Counted from the stretch's first letter, positions 36,019 through 47,034 are shown. The stretch is DNA of 64,000 bases from Microcoleus vaginatus PCC 9802 (GCA_022701275.1 CP031740.1:3669001-3733000); one strand, 5' to 3'. Made by a program: numbers and translations. The notes: generated by a model not told the origin, from the sequence alone.

Positions 36019-36231
36019 ATGGGTTTAATTAGATTGCGGGTTAAAGAATTTGCTGCTGAGAAAGGCTGGACGATCAAAGAGGTTTCTGAGCGATCGGGAG
36101 TCATTTACAGCACACTCACCACCTATTCACGTTCTCCGGGAATGGCAATGGTTGATTTTACTTGTCTGCTGAAGTTGGCACGTACTTTTGACGTGATGGT
36201 GGAAGATTTGGTTGAGGTCGTCAAAGAGTAG
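36019..36231 (+). CDS. Small XRE-family HTH protein, copy 1
   Basis: A 70-residue single-domain Cro/C1-type DNA-binding protein: GLIRLRVKEFAAEKGWTIKE, VSERSGVIYSTLTTYSRSPG and LLKLARTFDVMVEDLVEVV trace the five helices, with the turn at SGVIYSTLTTY. An ATG at 36019 aligns exactly with the start of the paralog downstream. A short GGCGATCGCTTTTTA word, shared with the paralog's trailing sequence, lies on both sides and hints at duplication boundaries. Confidence 0.8.
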   Translation: MGLIRLRVKEFAAEKGWTIKEVSERSGVIYSTLTTYSRSPGMAMVDFTCLLKLARTFDVMVEDLVEVVKE

Positions 36232-36288
36232 GCGATCGCTTTTTACAGTACAATTCTCTGACTTATATTAATCACATCTCAAGAGGTT

Positions 36289-36501
36289 ATGGGCTTAATT
36301 AAGTTGCGGGTTCGAGAGTTGGCTGCTGAGAAAGGCTGGACGATCAAAGAGGTTTCAGAGCGATCGGGCGTAGTCTACAGTACCCTCAGAACCTATGCCC
36401 GATCGCCTGGGTTAGCAACTGTTGACGTGACAGCCTTGCACAAGTTGGCGAGGACTTGTGATTTGTCGATTGAAGATTTGTATGAGATTGTGCAGGAATA
36501 G
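36289..36501 (+). CDS. Small XRE-family HTH protein, copy 2
   Basis: A 70-residue paralog of the preceding gene, about 65% identical over its length and of equal size (GLIKLRVRELAAEKGWTIKE, VSERSGVVYSTLRTY). It is 57 bp downstream on the same strand, so the two form a tandem pair. The recognition helix region differs mainly in T/R at the end of STLTTY/STLRTY, so DNA specificity may differ slightly. Confidence 0.8.
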   Translation: MGLIKLRVRELAAEKGWTIKEVSERSGVVYSTLRTYARSPGLATVDVTALHKLARTCDLSIEDLYEIVQE

Positions 36502-36535
36502 GCAATCGCTTTTACAGACTAATTATCCAGATCTT

Positions 36536-36564
36536 AAAAAAAGCGCCTGAGTTGCCTCAGACGC
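36536..36564 (-). terminator. Rho-independent terminator of the atp operon
   Basis: On the minus strand GCGTCTGAG pairs with CTCAGGCGC (one G.U) across a 4-base loop and is followed by seven T residues. It lies about 34 bp past the atpG stop codon and should end the atpI-to-atpG transcript. Confidence 0.85.
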
Positions 36565-36597
36565 CTACCATAAAATCAACAAATTGTCAACCCTAAC

Positions 36598-37548
36598 CTA
36601 ACCATTCAAAGCCTCAGCACCGCCGCAAACTTCCAGGATTTCCTGAGTAATTGCCGCTTGCCGCGCCTTGTTATAAGTCAGCGTCAAACTACCGATCAAA
36701 TCGCTAGCATTCTCACTAGCATTATTCATCGCCGTCATCCGCGCCGCCAATTCGCTAGCAGCAGACTCTTGCAAAGCCCGCAGCAATTGGTTGTTCAAAT
36801 ACAAGGGCAAAAGAGCCTCCAGAATTTGCGCCGGATCTTGCTCGAAAATCATGTCTCTGGGCAAACTCTTCGTAGGTGAAGCAACCTTCTCCCGCGATAC
36901 TTGAAACTGTCCGCCTTGCGATGTCAAGCGGAAGATTTCATCATCGGGAGTTTCCAAACCTTGGGGGTCGAGGGGCAGCAAGGTTTGAATTACCGGACGC
37001 GAACTAATTAGCGACACAAACTTGGTGTAAATTAGCTCAACTCTGTCCACAGTTCCCGACAGGAACAAGGAAAGCAATTCGTCAGCAATTTGTGCCGCTT
37101 CCGGTGCTGTGGGAATTTGTTCCAAGTTAGCGTAAGTAGCATCAATCGGCTGTTCGCGGCGCTGGAAATACTGAGTAGCTTTGCGTCCTACCAACACGTA
37201 TTTGTAGTCTAAGCCTTCAGCTTTGATTTCCTTAGCGCGATTTTCGGCGTATCTGATGATGTTGCTGTTGTAGCCGCCGCACAAACCCCGATCGCCCGAA
37301 ACTACCAACAGTCCCACAGATCGCACTTCGCGTTTTTTCAGCAGCGGCAAATCCAGGTTTTCAAACTGCAACCGTTCCGCCAAACCATACAATACCTCTG
37401 CCAGTCGATCTGCAAAAGGCCGAGTAGCAGTCACCTGTTCTTGAGCGCGGCGCACCTTTGCAGCGGCCACCAAACGCATCGCTTCTGTAATCTTTTTAGT
37501 GTTCTTGACCGACTTAATGCGATCGCGAATAGTTTTCAGATTTGCCAT
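36598..37548 (-). CDS. atpG: ATP synthase F1 subunit gamma
   Basis: The 316-residue central-stalk subunit has the N-terminal [25 protein letters not shown] helix in parts and the C-terminal [15 protein letters not shown]. It carries the cyanobacterial/plastid-type insertion (about 195-235), although the redox-active cysteine pair of plants is absent, as usual in cyanobacteria. It rotates within the alpha3-beta3 head. It is the last gene of the operon; beta and epsilon genes (atpB-beta/atpE-epsilon pair) are not in the window, which is the normal arrangement in this group. Confidence 0.95.
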   Translation of the reverse strand: MANLKTIRDRIKSVKNTKKITEAMRLVAAAKVRRAQEQVTATRPFADRLAEVLYGLAERLQFENLDLPLLKKREVRSVGLLVVSGDRGLCGGYNSNIIRYAENRAKEIKAEGLDYKYVLVGRKATQYFQRREQPIDATYANLEQIPTAPEAAQIADELLSLFLSGTVDRVELIYTKFVSLISSRPVIQTLLPLDPQGLETPDDEIFRLTSQGGQFQVSREKVASPTKSLPRDMIFEQDPAQILEALLPLYLNNQLLRALQESAASELAARMTAMNNASENASDLIGSLTLTYNKARQAAITQEILEVCGGAEALNG

Positions 37549-37588
37549 AACTTTCTCCTTACATCCTTGCCCGCATCTTCTTAATTAA

Positions 37589-37660
37589 AACCGCAGATTA
37601 ACGCAGAGTAACGCAGATTAACTTCAGATTATCTACGTTAATCCGCGTTCATCTGCGGTT
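37589..37660. repeat. Inverted repeat between atpA and atpG
   Basis: AACCGCAGATTAACGCAGAG and CCGCGTTCATCTGCGGTT form the imperfect outer arms; the centre holds two further CGCAGATTAAC units. It belongs to a dispersed repeat also present at 3413-3476. A stable structure here could modulate atpG expression relative to atpA. Confidence 0.7.
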
Positions 37661-37679
37661 CAAAATTCCTACTTGTCTA

Positions 37680-39212
<1,533 letters not shown>

Positions 39213-39316
39213 TCAGTTGTCAGTTGTTAGTTGTCACTCGATGTTTTCGGCAAGAAAGAATAGGGATTTGCTAGTAAGAATTTGGGACTAACAACTCAAA
39301 AACAGAAATTAATTTA

Positions 39317-39385
39317 TTCCTGCTTCCTGTTTGATTCTTCCTTCTTCCTTCTTCCTGCTTCCTTCTTCCTTCCTCCTGCTTCCTT
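39317..39385. repeat. TTCCTTCTTCC simple repeat between atpH and atpA
   Basis: About 70 bp of CTTCCTTC/CTTCCTG units fill the space just after the atpH stop codon. On the coding (minus) strand the array is purine-rich (GGAAGAAGG) and thus contains many Shine-Dalgarno-like words, but it is too far from atpA to be its ribosome site. Confidence 0.7.
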
Positions 39386-39388
39386 AAA

Positions 39389-39934
39389 TCAGGAATTCAA
39401 GCGAATTCCTAGACGCCGCAATTGTCCCCGCAGGCTGGCATCAATTACTTGAGAGCCTACTTTGATTATCACACCGCCGATTAAATCTGCGTCTATTTTG
39501 GTTTCAATTTCTACTTGACTAGCGCTGGTCATCGCCTGCACTTTCTCGCGCACAGTCTGCTGTTGAGCGTCTGAAAGCGGGACGGCCGATGTAACTTCAG
39601 CCAATACTGTTTGGTTGAGTTCTCGGAGCCTTGCCAAGTATTGTTTGCCAATTCCTTCTAAAAAAAGAATTCTTCCTTTGTCTACTAATAGCTTCAGAAA
39701 GCTGTGCATCAAGGGGTTCATTTCTTCACCCGCTATTTGCTGAATCACGGCTTTTTTAGCATCCGGTTTTACCAGCGGATTGGCTAAAAATTGACGCAAG
39801 TCTTCCGAACCTTCTAGCAGGCTCAGCAAGGAACGAATATCTTCGCCAAACTTCTCTGAGAGATTGCTGGACTGAGCCAGTGACATCAAGGCAGATGCGT
39901 AAGGCTGTAAGACTTCTGTGCTGACTGTACTCAC
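39389..39934 (-). CDS. atpH: ATP synthase F1 subunit delta
   Basis: The 181-residue OSCP-type peripheral stalk subunit shows TEVLQPYASALMSLAQ at the N-terminus and the C-terminal KVGSQVIDASLRGQLRRLG signature. The start is GTG, 3 bases after the atpF stop codon, so translation is probably coupled. It anchors the b/b' stalk to the alpha subunit N-termini. Confidence 0.95.
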   Translation of the reverse strand: MSTVSTEVLQPYASALMSLAQSSNLSEKFGEDIRSLLSLLEGSEDLRQFLANPLVKPDAKKAVIQQIAGEEMNPLMHSFLKLLVDKGRILFLEGIGKQYLARLRELNQTVLAEVTSAVPLSDAQQQTVREKVQAMTSASQVEIETKIDADLIGGVIIKVGSQVIDASLRGQLRRLGIRLNS

Positions 39935-39937
39935 GTT

Positions 39938-40465
39938 TTAGCCTCCCAGTAACGCAATGCTGCGATCGATTAATTGGTGTTGAGCGCTGTCGTCCAAGCT
40001 CGTTTTTAGCTGGCTTTCCACCTTTGCTAATGCCAGAGATACAACCGCCGATCGCAGTTGGGCGATCGCTCTTTCCCGCTCCGCTTCCAACTCTTGACCT
40101 GCTGTTGCTCTCATTCTTTCAACGTCTTGCGCTGCCTGAGCTAGAATTGCTTCTTTTGCTTTCTTGGCAGTTTCTTCAGCAGCGGCCCGAATTCGTTCCG
40201 CTTCTGCTTGCGCTTGAGTCAATTTTTGCTGTTGCTCTGCTAGAGCTGCTGCTGCATCTTTTTGGCGTTTTTCTGCTTCTTGAATCGCCTCTTGGATGCC
40301 CGAACGCCTCTCAGTCAGGATTTTACCTACAAATCCGCGCCCGAAATAAAACAGCACTGCAATAATAATGACCAGGTTAATCAGGTTGGTTTCTAAAATA
40401 TCGAAATTTAAACCGAAACCACCTTCGCCGCTAGCTTCTGTGGCTAGCAATAAAACAGTCCCCAT
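39938..40465 (-). CDS. atpF: ATP synthase Fo subunit b
   Basis: The 175-residue peripheral stalk subunit has one membrane helix (about 28-48, [21 protein letters not shown]) followed by a long charged amphipathic helix ([20 protein letters not shown] and so on) for dimerisation with b'. It is followed immediately by atpH. Confidence 0.95.
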   Translation of the reverse strand: MGTVLLLATEASGEGGFGLNFDILETNLINLVIIIAVLFYFGRGFVGKILTERRSGIQEAIQEAEKRQKDAAAALAEQQQKLTQAQAEAERIRAAAEETAKKAKEAILAQAAQDVERMRATAGQELEAERERAIAQLRSAVVSLALAKVESQLKTSLDDSAQHQLIDRSIALLGG

Positions 40466-40552
40466 GATACTCTTCCATAATTGCGCGTGCAGATTGGGTG
40501 AAGCGATTTTAGATTTAAGATTCCATCCAAAATCTAAAACTCTTCGGTCTCG

Positions 40553-41038
40553 CTATTTGGCCAGCGACTGCCCTAATAGCTTTTCGAGAATTTGGCCGCT
40601 GAGCGCGTCTACTTGTTGTTCTAGTGAGCGCATTGCTTCTTGCTTTTGCTGCTCTATTTCTTGCCCAGCCTTTTCTCGCGCGACTTGAGCTTCTTGTTGA
40701 GCCTCAGCTACTTTGGCTGCCCCAATTTTTTGGGCATCAGCTTGAGCAGCAGCAATTACTGATTGAGACTGTTTGCGAGTTTCTCCCAGTTTTTGCTCGT
40801 ACTGCTGCGCTAGTTGCTGAGCTTTTGCCAAGCGTTCTTGGGCGGAGACTTGAGTGTTGCGAATGTAATCGGCGCGATCGTCAATTGACTTGCTGAGCGG
40901 CTTGTAAAAAATTACATTCAAGACTGCGACTAGAATTAAAAACTGCACCGCCATCAGAGGCAGCGTAGCATCTATATCAAACAGTCCCCCTTCCTTAGCC
41001 GCTTCTTCAACTGCTAGTAATACTGTCCAGTGCATCAT
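40553..41038 (-). CDS. atpG2: ATP synthase Fo subunit b'
   Basis: The 161-residue second b-type subunit, also called atpF' or atpG in cyanobacterial nomenclature, has one membrane helix ([20 protein letters not shown]) and an extended coiled coil. The presence of separate b and b' subunits is characteristic of phototrophic bacteria and plastids. The start could be either of two adjacent ATG codons at 41038 and 41035. Confidence 0.92.
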   Translation of the reverse strand: MMHWTVLLAVEEAAKEGGLFDIDATLPLMAVQFLILVAVLNVIFYKPLSKSIDDRADYIRNTQVSAQERLAKAQQLAQQYEQKLGETRKQSQSVIAAAQADAQKIGAAKVAEAQQEAQVAREKAGQEIEQQKQEAMRSLEQQVDALSGQILEKLLGQSLAK

Positions 41039-41135
41039 GATTTTTTGACGGCTTCCATCTAATTCGCTTAATCGATTTTAGATTTGAGATTTTGGATTAG
41101 AATCGCCAAAACCTCAAATCTAAAATTTCCAATTA

Positions 41136-41396
<261 letters not shown>

Positions 41397-41509
41397 CTAA
41401 AGTACAAAATTGAGAACAGAAAGTCTACAGAATTGTCCGATGTGACGGGAGAAAGTTTGAGTTCAGAAATTTTCTTTTTCCTCCTTCATTCTTCGCCGTT
41501 TATCGTTAG

Positions 41510-42268
41510 TTAATCGTGATGTTCTTCGCCGTGACCGCCTTCTAGAGCTTCACCTATATAGGCTGCGGCTAAGGTTGCAAAAATCAAAGCTTGAATTGCA
41601 CTGGTAAATAGTCCCAGAACCATTACTGGCAGAGGAACAAATAAAGGCACTAGCAACACTAGCACTCCGACCACCAATTCGTCCGCAAGAATGTTGCCAA
41701 ACAAACGGAAACTTAGGGACAGAGGCTTAGTGAAATCTTCTATGATTTTGAACGGCAACATGAAAGGCACCGGTTCAACATAGTGGGCGAAATACCCCAA
41801 GCCGCTTTTGCTGAGACCTGCATAAAAATATGCTAGAGAAGTCAGCAGTGCAAATGCTACCGTCGTGTTGATGTCAGCGGTAGGAGCTCCCAATTCGCCT
41901 GATGGCAGCTTAATCAGCTTCCAAGGAATTAGAGCGCCAGACCAGTTTGACACAAAGATGAACAGAAATAATGTACCAATAAACGGTACCCAAGGGCGAT
42001 ATTCTTTTTCCCCAATTTGGTTTTTAGCCAAGTCGCGAATAAATTCCAGCGCATACTCCATAAAATTTTGCATTCCGCTGGGAATTCGCTGGATTTTGCT
42101 GGTTCCTAAAATCGAAACTACGACTAAAACGGCAATTACAAACCACGAGGTTAGAAAAACCTGCCCGTGCACTTTCAGATTGCCCAGTTGCCAGTACAAC
42201 TGCTGGCCAACTTCCAATTCGGCGAGGGGGAAACGATTAAAGGTGTTTAGAACGTCAAGCATTGCCAT
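41510..42268 (-). CDS. atpB: ATP synthase Fo subunit a
   Basis: The 252-residue membrane subunit forms the two proton half-channels. It shows the conserved Arg in [17 protein letters not shown] and the C-terminal [18 protein letters not shown]. Several membrane helices are evident. The first ATG (MAMLDVLN) is used; an internal ATG two codons later is an alternative. Confidence 0.97.
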   Translation of the reverse strand: MAMLDVLNTFNRFPLAELEVGQQLYWQLGNLKVHGQVFLTSWFVIAVLVVVSILGTSKIQRIPSGMQNFMEYALEFIRDLAKNQIGEKEYRPWVPFIGTLFLFIFVSNWSGALIPWKLIKLPSGELGAPTADINTTVAFALLTSLAYFYAGLSKSGLGYFAHYVEPVPFMLPFKIIEDFTKPLSLSFRLFGNILADELVVGVLVLLVPLFVPLPVMVLGLFTSAIQALIFATLAAAYIGEALEGGHGEEHHD

Positions 42269-42323
42269 TCAACGGGCTTCCCCATACAAATCGATGAGTT
42301 GAGTTGTGCTCTTCTTGCCTGAC

Positions 42324-42785
42324 CTACCTGTAGTCTAGTGCTAATGCACTTCGGATCACGTAAACCAACAGCGCAGCTTTGTAAGTCAGAAATCCCAAAA
42401 ATATCGGTAAAATCTGTAGCTGATTCCACTGTGTTCCTACTATCATCACCGCTAAAAACACACCGAGCCGTGTCTTGCTGATGCGCTGATTTTGGCTGCC
42501 GATTCGTTCAACGTCTCTAGCCAACATCTTTAAGTAAACCACACCTGTGCTCGCCCCAAGCAAATAATTCAGGGCAATATTGAGCGAGTAAAAAATCCAA
42601 ACGGAGATAAAAATAATCGCCGTAAAAGCAAGGGTGTACGCCAACAACTCTTGTTGGAGGCGATAAAAGTCTTGCATGGGATTGCTAGTCTCGGACGAGG
42701 CTGTCGAGACTGTCGAGACTGTGCCAGCTTGAGGAATATCCTCGTTTGCTGCTGCGGGTTCGGTGGGTGTGTTTTGCGTGTTCAC
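42324..42785 (-). CDS. atpI: ATP synthase subunit I (Atp1)
   Basis: The 153-residue protein has four hydrophobic segments in its C-terminal two thirds, preceded by a polar Thr/Ser-rich N-terminus. As the first gene of the atp operon and upstream of the a subunit, it matches the Atp1/UncI accessory protein that helps assemble the c ring or supplies Mg2+. The start is GTG. The sequence is divergent, as is usual for this subunit. Confidence 0.85.
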   Translation of the reverse strand: MNTQNTPTEPAAANEDIPQAGTVSTVSTASSETSNPMQDFYRLQQELLAYTLAFTAIIFISVWIFYSLNIALNYLLGASTGVVYLKMLARDVERIGSQNQRISKTRLGVFLAVMIVGTQWNQLQILPIFLGFLTYKAALLVYVIRSALALDYR

Positions 42786-43112
42786 GAAGCTCAGAAACTA
42801 ATGCAGGTAGCAGGCGAGTGCTTTGCAAACTCACAAAAATCATACCACGCTGCGGTAACAATACTTAAAATAAAATTAATCATATTTTCGGAATTTGGTG
42901 TCTGGCGCTTCGGAAACCTCAACCCGTTAAATGTCCGATCAACCTCACCCTACATCTCCCACCGCCCGACCGCACTCTCTTACACATTGTTTTTATTTTT
43001 CTCACTTAGTGAGTCTCACTTAGTGAGTGAGAACTGAGGACGATCGGGCAAATAGATGAGCAGACTCTCCCTTCTCGGACTCTGCGCCCTAAAAGTCAAT
43101 TAAAACTTGATC
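42786..43112. other. Upstream region of the atp operon, no gene
   Basis: About 330 bp that should contain the atp operon promoter (minus strand) and the 3' flank of the nitrate-reductase-associated gene. A short direct repeat CTTAGTGAGT occurs at about 43002-43026. Promoter boxes cannot be fixed by eye. Confidence 0.4.
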
Positions 43113-43562
43113 TTATTCAATAACCTTAAACTCTTGAAGCGCCGGGATGAAATTTTTATTCTCGTGGCTCGATCGACTAAGCTTAATCAAAGCAAATCGC
43201 TGTAGAGGCTGCAAACTCGCCCACTGGGGCAAAGAAATTGTCACGCCGAGCTCTTGCGCTTTTGCAGAAACAGACTCCGGTACAGTTGCAGCATCCATCC
43301 AGGGGGGATTTTCATCAACCGCCAAATCACTTCCCGGTTTGCCTGTCTGTTGAATTAATACTTGGTTTAGCTGTTCTCGGTAATCGATAATTTCTGCTTT
43401 TGTCAAGCAAGGTAACTCTACAAGACTTTGCCGTTCTGCTTGGTTAAAATGATTCCAATCCTGCAACTTCAATTTAATGCCGCAAGTATCTAACTTGAGA
43501 CGTACCTGCATCGGAATGCAGCGCAAAGCTTCGACAAAATCAGCTTCAAATTCAAAGAACAT
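43113..43562 (-). CDS. Nitrate reductase associated protein
   Basis: The 149-residue protein matches the nitrate-reductase-associated family: FEFEADFVEALRCIPMQVR, KLDTCGIKLKLQDWNHF and LVELPCLTKAEI in order. Its function is unknown, but it usually neighbours nitrate assimilation or molybdenum cofactor genes. Here moaA is divergent 200 bp away, which suits a shared role in supplying molybdopterin-dependent nitrate reductase. Confidence 0.85.
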   Translation of the reverse strand: MFFEFEADFVEALRCIPMQVRLKLDTCGIKLKLQDWNHFNQAERQSLVELPCLTKAEIIDYREQLNQVLIQQTGKPGSDLAVDENPPWMDAATVPESVSAKAQELGVTISLPQWASLQPLQRFALIKLSRSSHENKNFIPALQEFKVIE

Positions 43563-43759
43563 AAATTTAGCAATTTTAGATTTTAGATTTTAGATTTTAG
43601 ATTTACTCTACAGCCGGGAGCTGGGGGCTTGTATCCCTTTTTGGATGATATTAATTGTATTTTAGATTTTAGATTTTAGATTATCGATTTACTCTACAGC
43701 CGATAATTGCAGAAAATTGAGTCAGCATTTATAATTAAATAATATTACAAACTATTGAC
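43563..43759. repeat. ATTTTAG heptamer arrays and a 17-bp direct repeat
   Basis: Two short arrays of GATTTTA (about 43572-43605 and 43659-43684) are each followed by the same 17-base word GATTTACTCTACAGCCG (43601-43617 and 43686-43702). A related arrangement (TTTAGATTTACTCCACAGG with GGGGGCTTGTATCC) occurs after the exosortase pair at about 22917-23010. It lies in the divergent promoter region of moaA. Confidence 0.75.
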
Positions 43760-44749
43760 ATGGATACCGTAGACTACCTTCGGATTAGCTTGATAGACCG
43801 CTGCAACTTCCGCTGTCTCTACTGTATGCCGGAAGGTAGCGAGTTGGACTATGTATTGCAGCAGCAGTTGTTAACTCACTCGGAATTGCTAACTCTGCTG
43901 CGGGAAGTTTTTATACCCGTGGGATTTACCAAGTTTCGCTTGACGGGAGGGGAACCGCTGCTGCGGCCTGGGGTGGTGGAATTAGTGAGGTCGATCGCAT
44001 CTTTGCCCGAAACCCGAGATTTATCCATGACAACCAACGGATTTTTGCTGGCGGGAATGGCGGAAAATCTCTACAATGCTGGTTTGCGCCGGATTAATAT
44101 TAGTTTGGATTCGTTGGAACCGGAGACTTTCGACAAGATAATTGGCAGTCGGGGACGATCGCGGTGGACGCAGGTTTGGGAGGGAATTCAAGCGGCTTAT
44201 CAAGCTGGATTCGACCCGCTGAAACTGAATGTTGTGGTAATTCCGGGTGTGAATGACAGCGAAATATTGGATTTAGCGGCGTTAACAATTAACCGGAATT
44301 GGCACGTTCGTTTTATTGAGTTTATGCCGATCGGGAATGGGGATTTATTTGGCGATAAAGGTTGGGTAGCTTCAGCCGAATTGCGGCAACAAATTAACGA
44401 CAAATACGGGTTAGCCGAGTCGGGAGTGCGCGGAAATGGGCCGGCAGATGTGTTTCAAATTCCGGGGGCGAAGGGCACTTTAGGCTTTATCAGTCAAATG
44501 TCCGAGTGTTTTTGCGATCGCTGCAACCGGATGCGTTTGTCTGCTGACGGGTGGCTGCGGCCTTGTCTCCTGAACGAAACTGGTCAAGTTGACTTAAAAA
44601 CTGCTCTCCGCACCGGGACTCCTCTCAGCGAATTGCGCGATCGAGTGCGGCACATATTAGAGATTAAACCGGAGATTAATTTCAAGCAGCGAGATTCGGG
44701 AACTACTCAAGGAAGTTACAGCCGCACAATGTCTCAAATCGGTGGGTGA
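43760..44749 (+). CDS. moaA: GTP 3',8-cyclase (molybdenum cofactor biosynthesis)
   Basis: MoaA is the radical SAM enzyme that starts molybdopterin synthesis from GTP. The 329-residue protein has the N-terminal 4Fe-4S/SAM ligands C15, C19 and C22 in [13 protein letters not shown], the GGEPLLRPG motif, the C-terminal cluster ligands in [17 protein letters not shown] and PCLL, and the essential C-terminal Gly-Gly. The last 113 bp are duplicated at 45891-46003 beyond two inserted genes, with mainly synonymous differences, so this copy's 3' end may be a replacement of the original one. moaC and moaB are not adjacent. Confidence 0.95.
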   Translation: MDTVDYLRISLIDRCNFRCLYCMPEGSELDYVLQQQLLTHSELLTLLREVFIPVGFTKFRLTGGEPLLRPGVVELVRSIASLPETRDLSMTTNGFLLAGMAENLYNAGLRRINISLDSLEPETFDKIIGSRGRSRWTQVWEGIQAAYQAGFDPLKLNVVVIPGVNDSEILDLAALTINRNWHVRFIEFMPIGNGDLFGDKGWVASAELRQQINDKYGLAESGVRGNGPADVFQIPGAKGTLGFISQMSECFCDRCNRMRLSADGWLRPCLLNETGQVDLKTALRTGTPLSELRDRVRHILEIKPEINFKQRDSGTTQGSYSRTMSQIGG

Positions 44750-44917
44750 ACTGCCCGAAATCGATCGCTCTTTTTGTTATGTGGGGCCGAGGGGCGATTC
44801 ACGCTCGGGATAGCTGCGCTTCAGGTACTTGGGCAAAAATGGGCGATCGATCTTTGTCAACTCTGTATCGATAATTTATTTGCTACACTTAAGACATCAT
44901 CCAATTTTGTAAGCCAG

Positions 44918-45406
44918 ATGAACACCATCTCGATCGCCATTTCAGACCGGCTGATTCTGAAGCTACAAAAAGTTGCTGCTGAGATGAATGTATCGATTGA
45001 AGAATTAGTCTTGATGAGCATTGAAAGCTCAATCGCGCAACGAGAAAATCCCGCAGCAAATACCGAGCGAGATATCTTCAATAAAAATGCTGAAATTTCG
45101 ATCGAGGTAATTGACAAATTTTATACTCTTGCTACGGAATGGCAAAGTGAAGTTGCGGGAATGTCTTCGACAGCTCAAATGTCTCAGCATCCTGCATATC
45201 AGGAAATTATTAATATGGGATCTAAAGTCGTGCCGCTGTTGCTATCGGAACTGAAAAAAAATCCCCTTTACTGGTTAGCTGCATTGAATGCAATTACGGA
45301 TGAAAATCCCATTAAACCGGAACAAAGGGGAAGGGTAAAACAGATGGCATCAGCTTGGATAGAGTGGGGTAGAGATCGAGGCTACGCGATTGAAGAGAAT
45401 GTATAG
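44918..45406 (+). CDS. Unknown protein with antitoxin-like N-terminus, first gene of moaA islet
   Basis: The 162-residue protein starts MNTISIAISDRLILKLQKVA, AEMNVSIEELVLMSIES, which resembles the ribbon-helix-helix plus helix layout of CopG/VapB-like antitoxins. The C-terminal part (HPAYQEIINMGSKVVPLLLS, then YWLAALNAITDENPI, then AWIEWGRDRGY) is a conserved block known from hypothetical proteins that often sit next to genes like the following one. Its stop overlaps the next start by eight bases. The ATG at 44918 is favoured. DNA binding and toxin neutralisation are inferences. Confidence 0.7.
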   Translation: MNTISIAISDRLILKLQKVAAEMNVSIEELVLMSIESSIAQRENPAANTERDIFNKNAEISIEVIDKFYTLATEWQSEVAGMSSTAQMSQHPAYQEIINMGSKVVPLLLSELKKNPLYWLAALNAITDENPIKPEQRGRVKQMASAWIEWGRDRGYAIEENV

Positions 45407-45839
45407 AAGACCGGAACTTGAAATTAAATGGCCTAACTTGTCTCGCACTGATTATCGAGTTACTAACCAAAAGTCACAGGAATATAATTGCTTTGCATGG
45501 GCTGCTGGTGAAGAAGATCGCTGGTGGCAACCGATACCTGGAGAGCAATTCTATTGGCCAGAAGGCGTGCCGCAAGAGGAGACTTTAGACGCATATATTC
45601 AGGCTTATCAAACACTGGGATATGAACTTTGTAATGGTGATATATTAGAAGCTGGATATCAGAAAATAGCAATATATGTTGACTCTAGCGGTATCCCAAC
45701 TCATGCAGCTAGACAGTTACCTAATGGTAAGTGGACAAGTAAACTTGGATGGTTAGAAGATGTTGAACACGAATTGGATGGATTGACAGGCGACAGGTAT
45801 GGAGTGGTCGGTCAAATTCTTAAACGTGCGATAAATTAG
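45399..45839 (+). CDS. Unknown protein with conserved Cys and His (DUF7689-like), second gene of moaA islet
   Basis: The 146-residue protein has [17 protein letters not shown] with C31 and, 71 residues later, [20 protein letters not shown] in parts with H102, followed by acidic residues (E120/D121). The order Cys, His, acidic residue and the IAIYVDSSG strand before the His recall papain-like NlpC/P60 or transglutaminase-type folds. That is a pattern reading, not proof. Genes of this type accompany homologs of the preceding gene. Start ATG at 45399 is inside the upstream gene, indicating translational coupling. Confidence 0.65.
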   Translation: MYRRPELEIKWPNLSRTDYRVTNQKSQEYNCFAWAAGEEDRWWQPIPGEQFYWPEGVPQEETLDAYIQAYQTLGYELCNGDILEAGYQKIAIYVDSSGIPTHAARQLPNGKWTSKLGWLEDVEHELDGLTGDRYGVVGQILKRAIN

Positions 45840-45890
45840 GGAAAGGCGATCACTTTAGCTCAACCCAATTTACAAATAATTATATTAAAT

Positions 45891-46003
45891 GCGATCGAGT
45901 GCGGCAGATATTAGAGATTAAACCGGAGATTAATTTCAAACAGCGAGATTCGGGAACTACTCAGGGAAATTACAGCCGCACCATGTCTCAAATTGGCGGG
46001 TAA
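45891..46003 (+). pseudogene. Duplicate of the moaA 3' end (37 codons including stop)
   Basis: The 113 bp from GCGATCGAGTGCGGCAG to the TAA at 46001-46003 match the end of moaA (44637-44749) at 105 positions. Of the coding differences five are synonymous, two change residues (H to Q, S to N) and the stop is TAA for TGA. It has no start and is not expressed as a gene. The synonymous bias means both copies evolved as coding sequence before being brought together. Confidence 0.9.
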
Positions 46004-46542
46004 TTGTCTTTAGGACTTACGCATGGGGCCCAGAAACCGGGTTTTTTTTACGCAATTACTTCGTTTTTACGGACAGATTAGGTAAAAAACCCGGTTTCTT
46101 TGTCGGAGTGCGTCCAGGAGTGTATCTATCTGCGGCAAAAGCAAGGCAGGCTTTGATTTCTGCCGAAGTTAGTAGGGTTTTCCACCAATAAGACTCCAAA
46201 ATTGGCGGCAGTCCGATCGACACGGGGCGATCGTCTCGACATCTCCGACGGCTGGCACGGCTGCCACGGCTCCAAAATTGCAGGATAGACTCGCTGTTGT
46301 GGGGTTTTGGGGTGATTTTGGTGAGGACAGGCACGGCTTGCACAGTCGCACCATAAGGACTGCTACGGCTCGGGCTGTCGCAGTGGTAAGGCTGGCATGG
46401 TTGGCAAGTTTGGCGATCGTCTCGCTGGCACGGTCGGAGCGGTGGGAGTGTTGGTAAGGTTGGAGCGGTTGCGGGTCTAGCTTTTTTACGTTAAACCTTC
46501 AGGTGTATAGGGTTTTTTGGTCATGTGAGGTATATAGTTTTT
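46004..46542. other. Gene-free, repeat-rich spacer
   Basis: Contains a 16-bp inverted repeat of AGAAACCGGGTTTTTT (46032-46047 against 46084-46099), a member of a family also seen near 35338, 21107 and 57713. Further on (about 46240-46480) is a low-complexity G/C-rich stretch with many GGCTGGCACGGCT and GGTTGG variants. A minus-strand ORF across it is not convincing. Confidence 0.6.
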
Positions 46543-46986
46543 ATGTTCAAAAATCTTTTGATAGGTCTAATCTTCACTGCCGGGGTTTTATTACCTTCTT
46601 TTTGTGGTGAAAGCGTTGCTACTCCGTTGCTCCAAGTTCAAAATCCCAACACATATCCAGAGGCTGACAAAAATGGAGACTACCACATTGTCAATGGAAA
46701 GAGTGGAGTCATGCCTTGGGTGTGGGAAGTCGTAGATCCAGAAGGTTTGAATGTTCGCTGGCAAGATAGGACTGGTCAAAGTAATCGAATGGATATGATT
46801 GATTTGCCTGTTGATAGGATTATGCCCACTGGAGAAAGATTTGATGCTGTTGGAATTTTTCTTGACCGACGGGGAAAACCTTGGCTATGGGTGGGAAGCC
46901 ATTCATTCGGTCGAACTCGCTACTGGGTCAGAGCTAATACAAATTATGTCCGACCGATTCAAAGAATTAATCGCGACATAAAGTGA
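46543..46986 (+). CDS. Small exported protein, unknown function
   Basis: The 147-residue protein has a signal peptide (MFKNLLIGLIFTAGVLLPS, cleavage likely near residue 28) and a mature part with Trp-rich beta-like sequence (MPWVWEVVDPEGLNVRWQD, GKPWLWVGSHSFGRTRYWV). It may be an SH3-like or wall-contacting module. The ATG at 46543 follows a GAGG at suitable spacing; an upstream GTG at 46525 is a weaker choice. A strong terminator follows. Confidence 0.7.
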   Translation: MFKNLLIGLIFTAGVLLPSFCGESVATPLLQVQNPNTYPEADKNGDYHIVNGKSGVMPWVWEVVDPEGLNVRWQDRTGQSNRMDMIDLPVDRIMPTGERFDAVGIFLDRRGKPWLWVGSHSFGRTRYWVRANTNYVRPIQRINRDIK

Positions 46987-47034
46987 TTAATAACTGTTAT
47001 AAATGTTTGATGTTTTTTAAAATCAGGGATAACG

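Noticed and set aside
43563..43759. NtcA box between moaA and the nitrate-reductase-associated gene
   Set aside because: No GTA-N8-TAC with proper spacing was found in the divergent region.
46056..46343. Minus-strand ORF of 95 codons
   Set aside because: It spans the CCGGG inverted repeat and low-complexity sequence and lacks a ribosome site.
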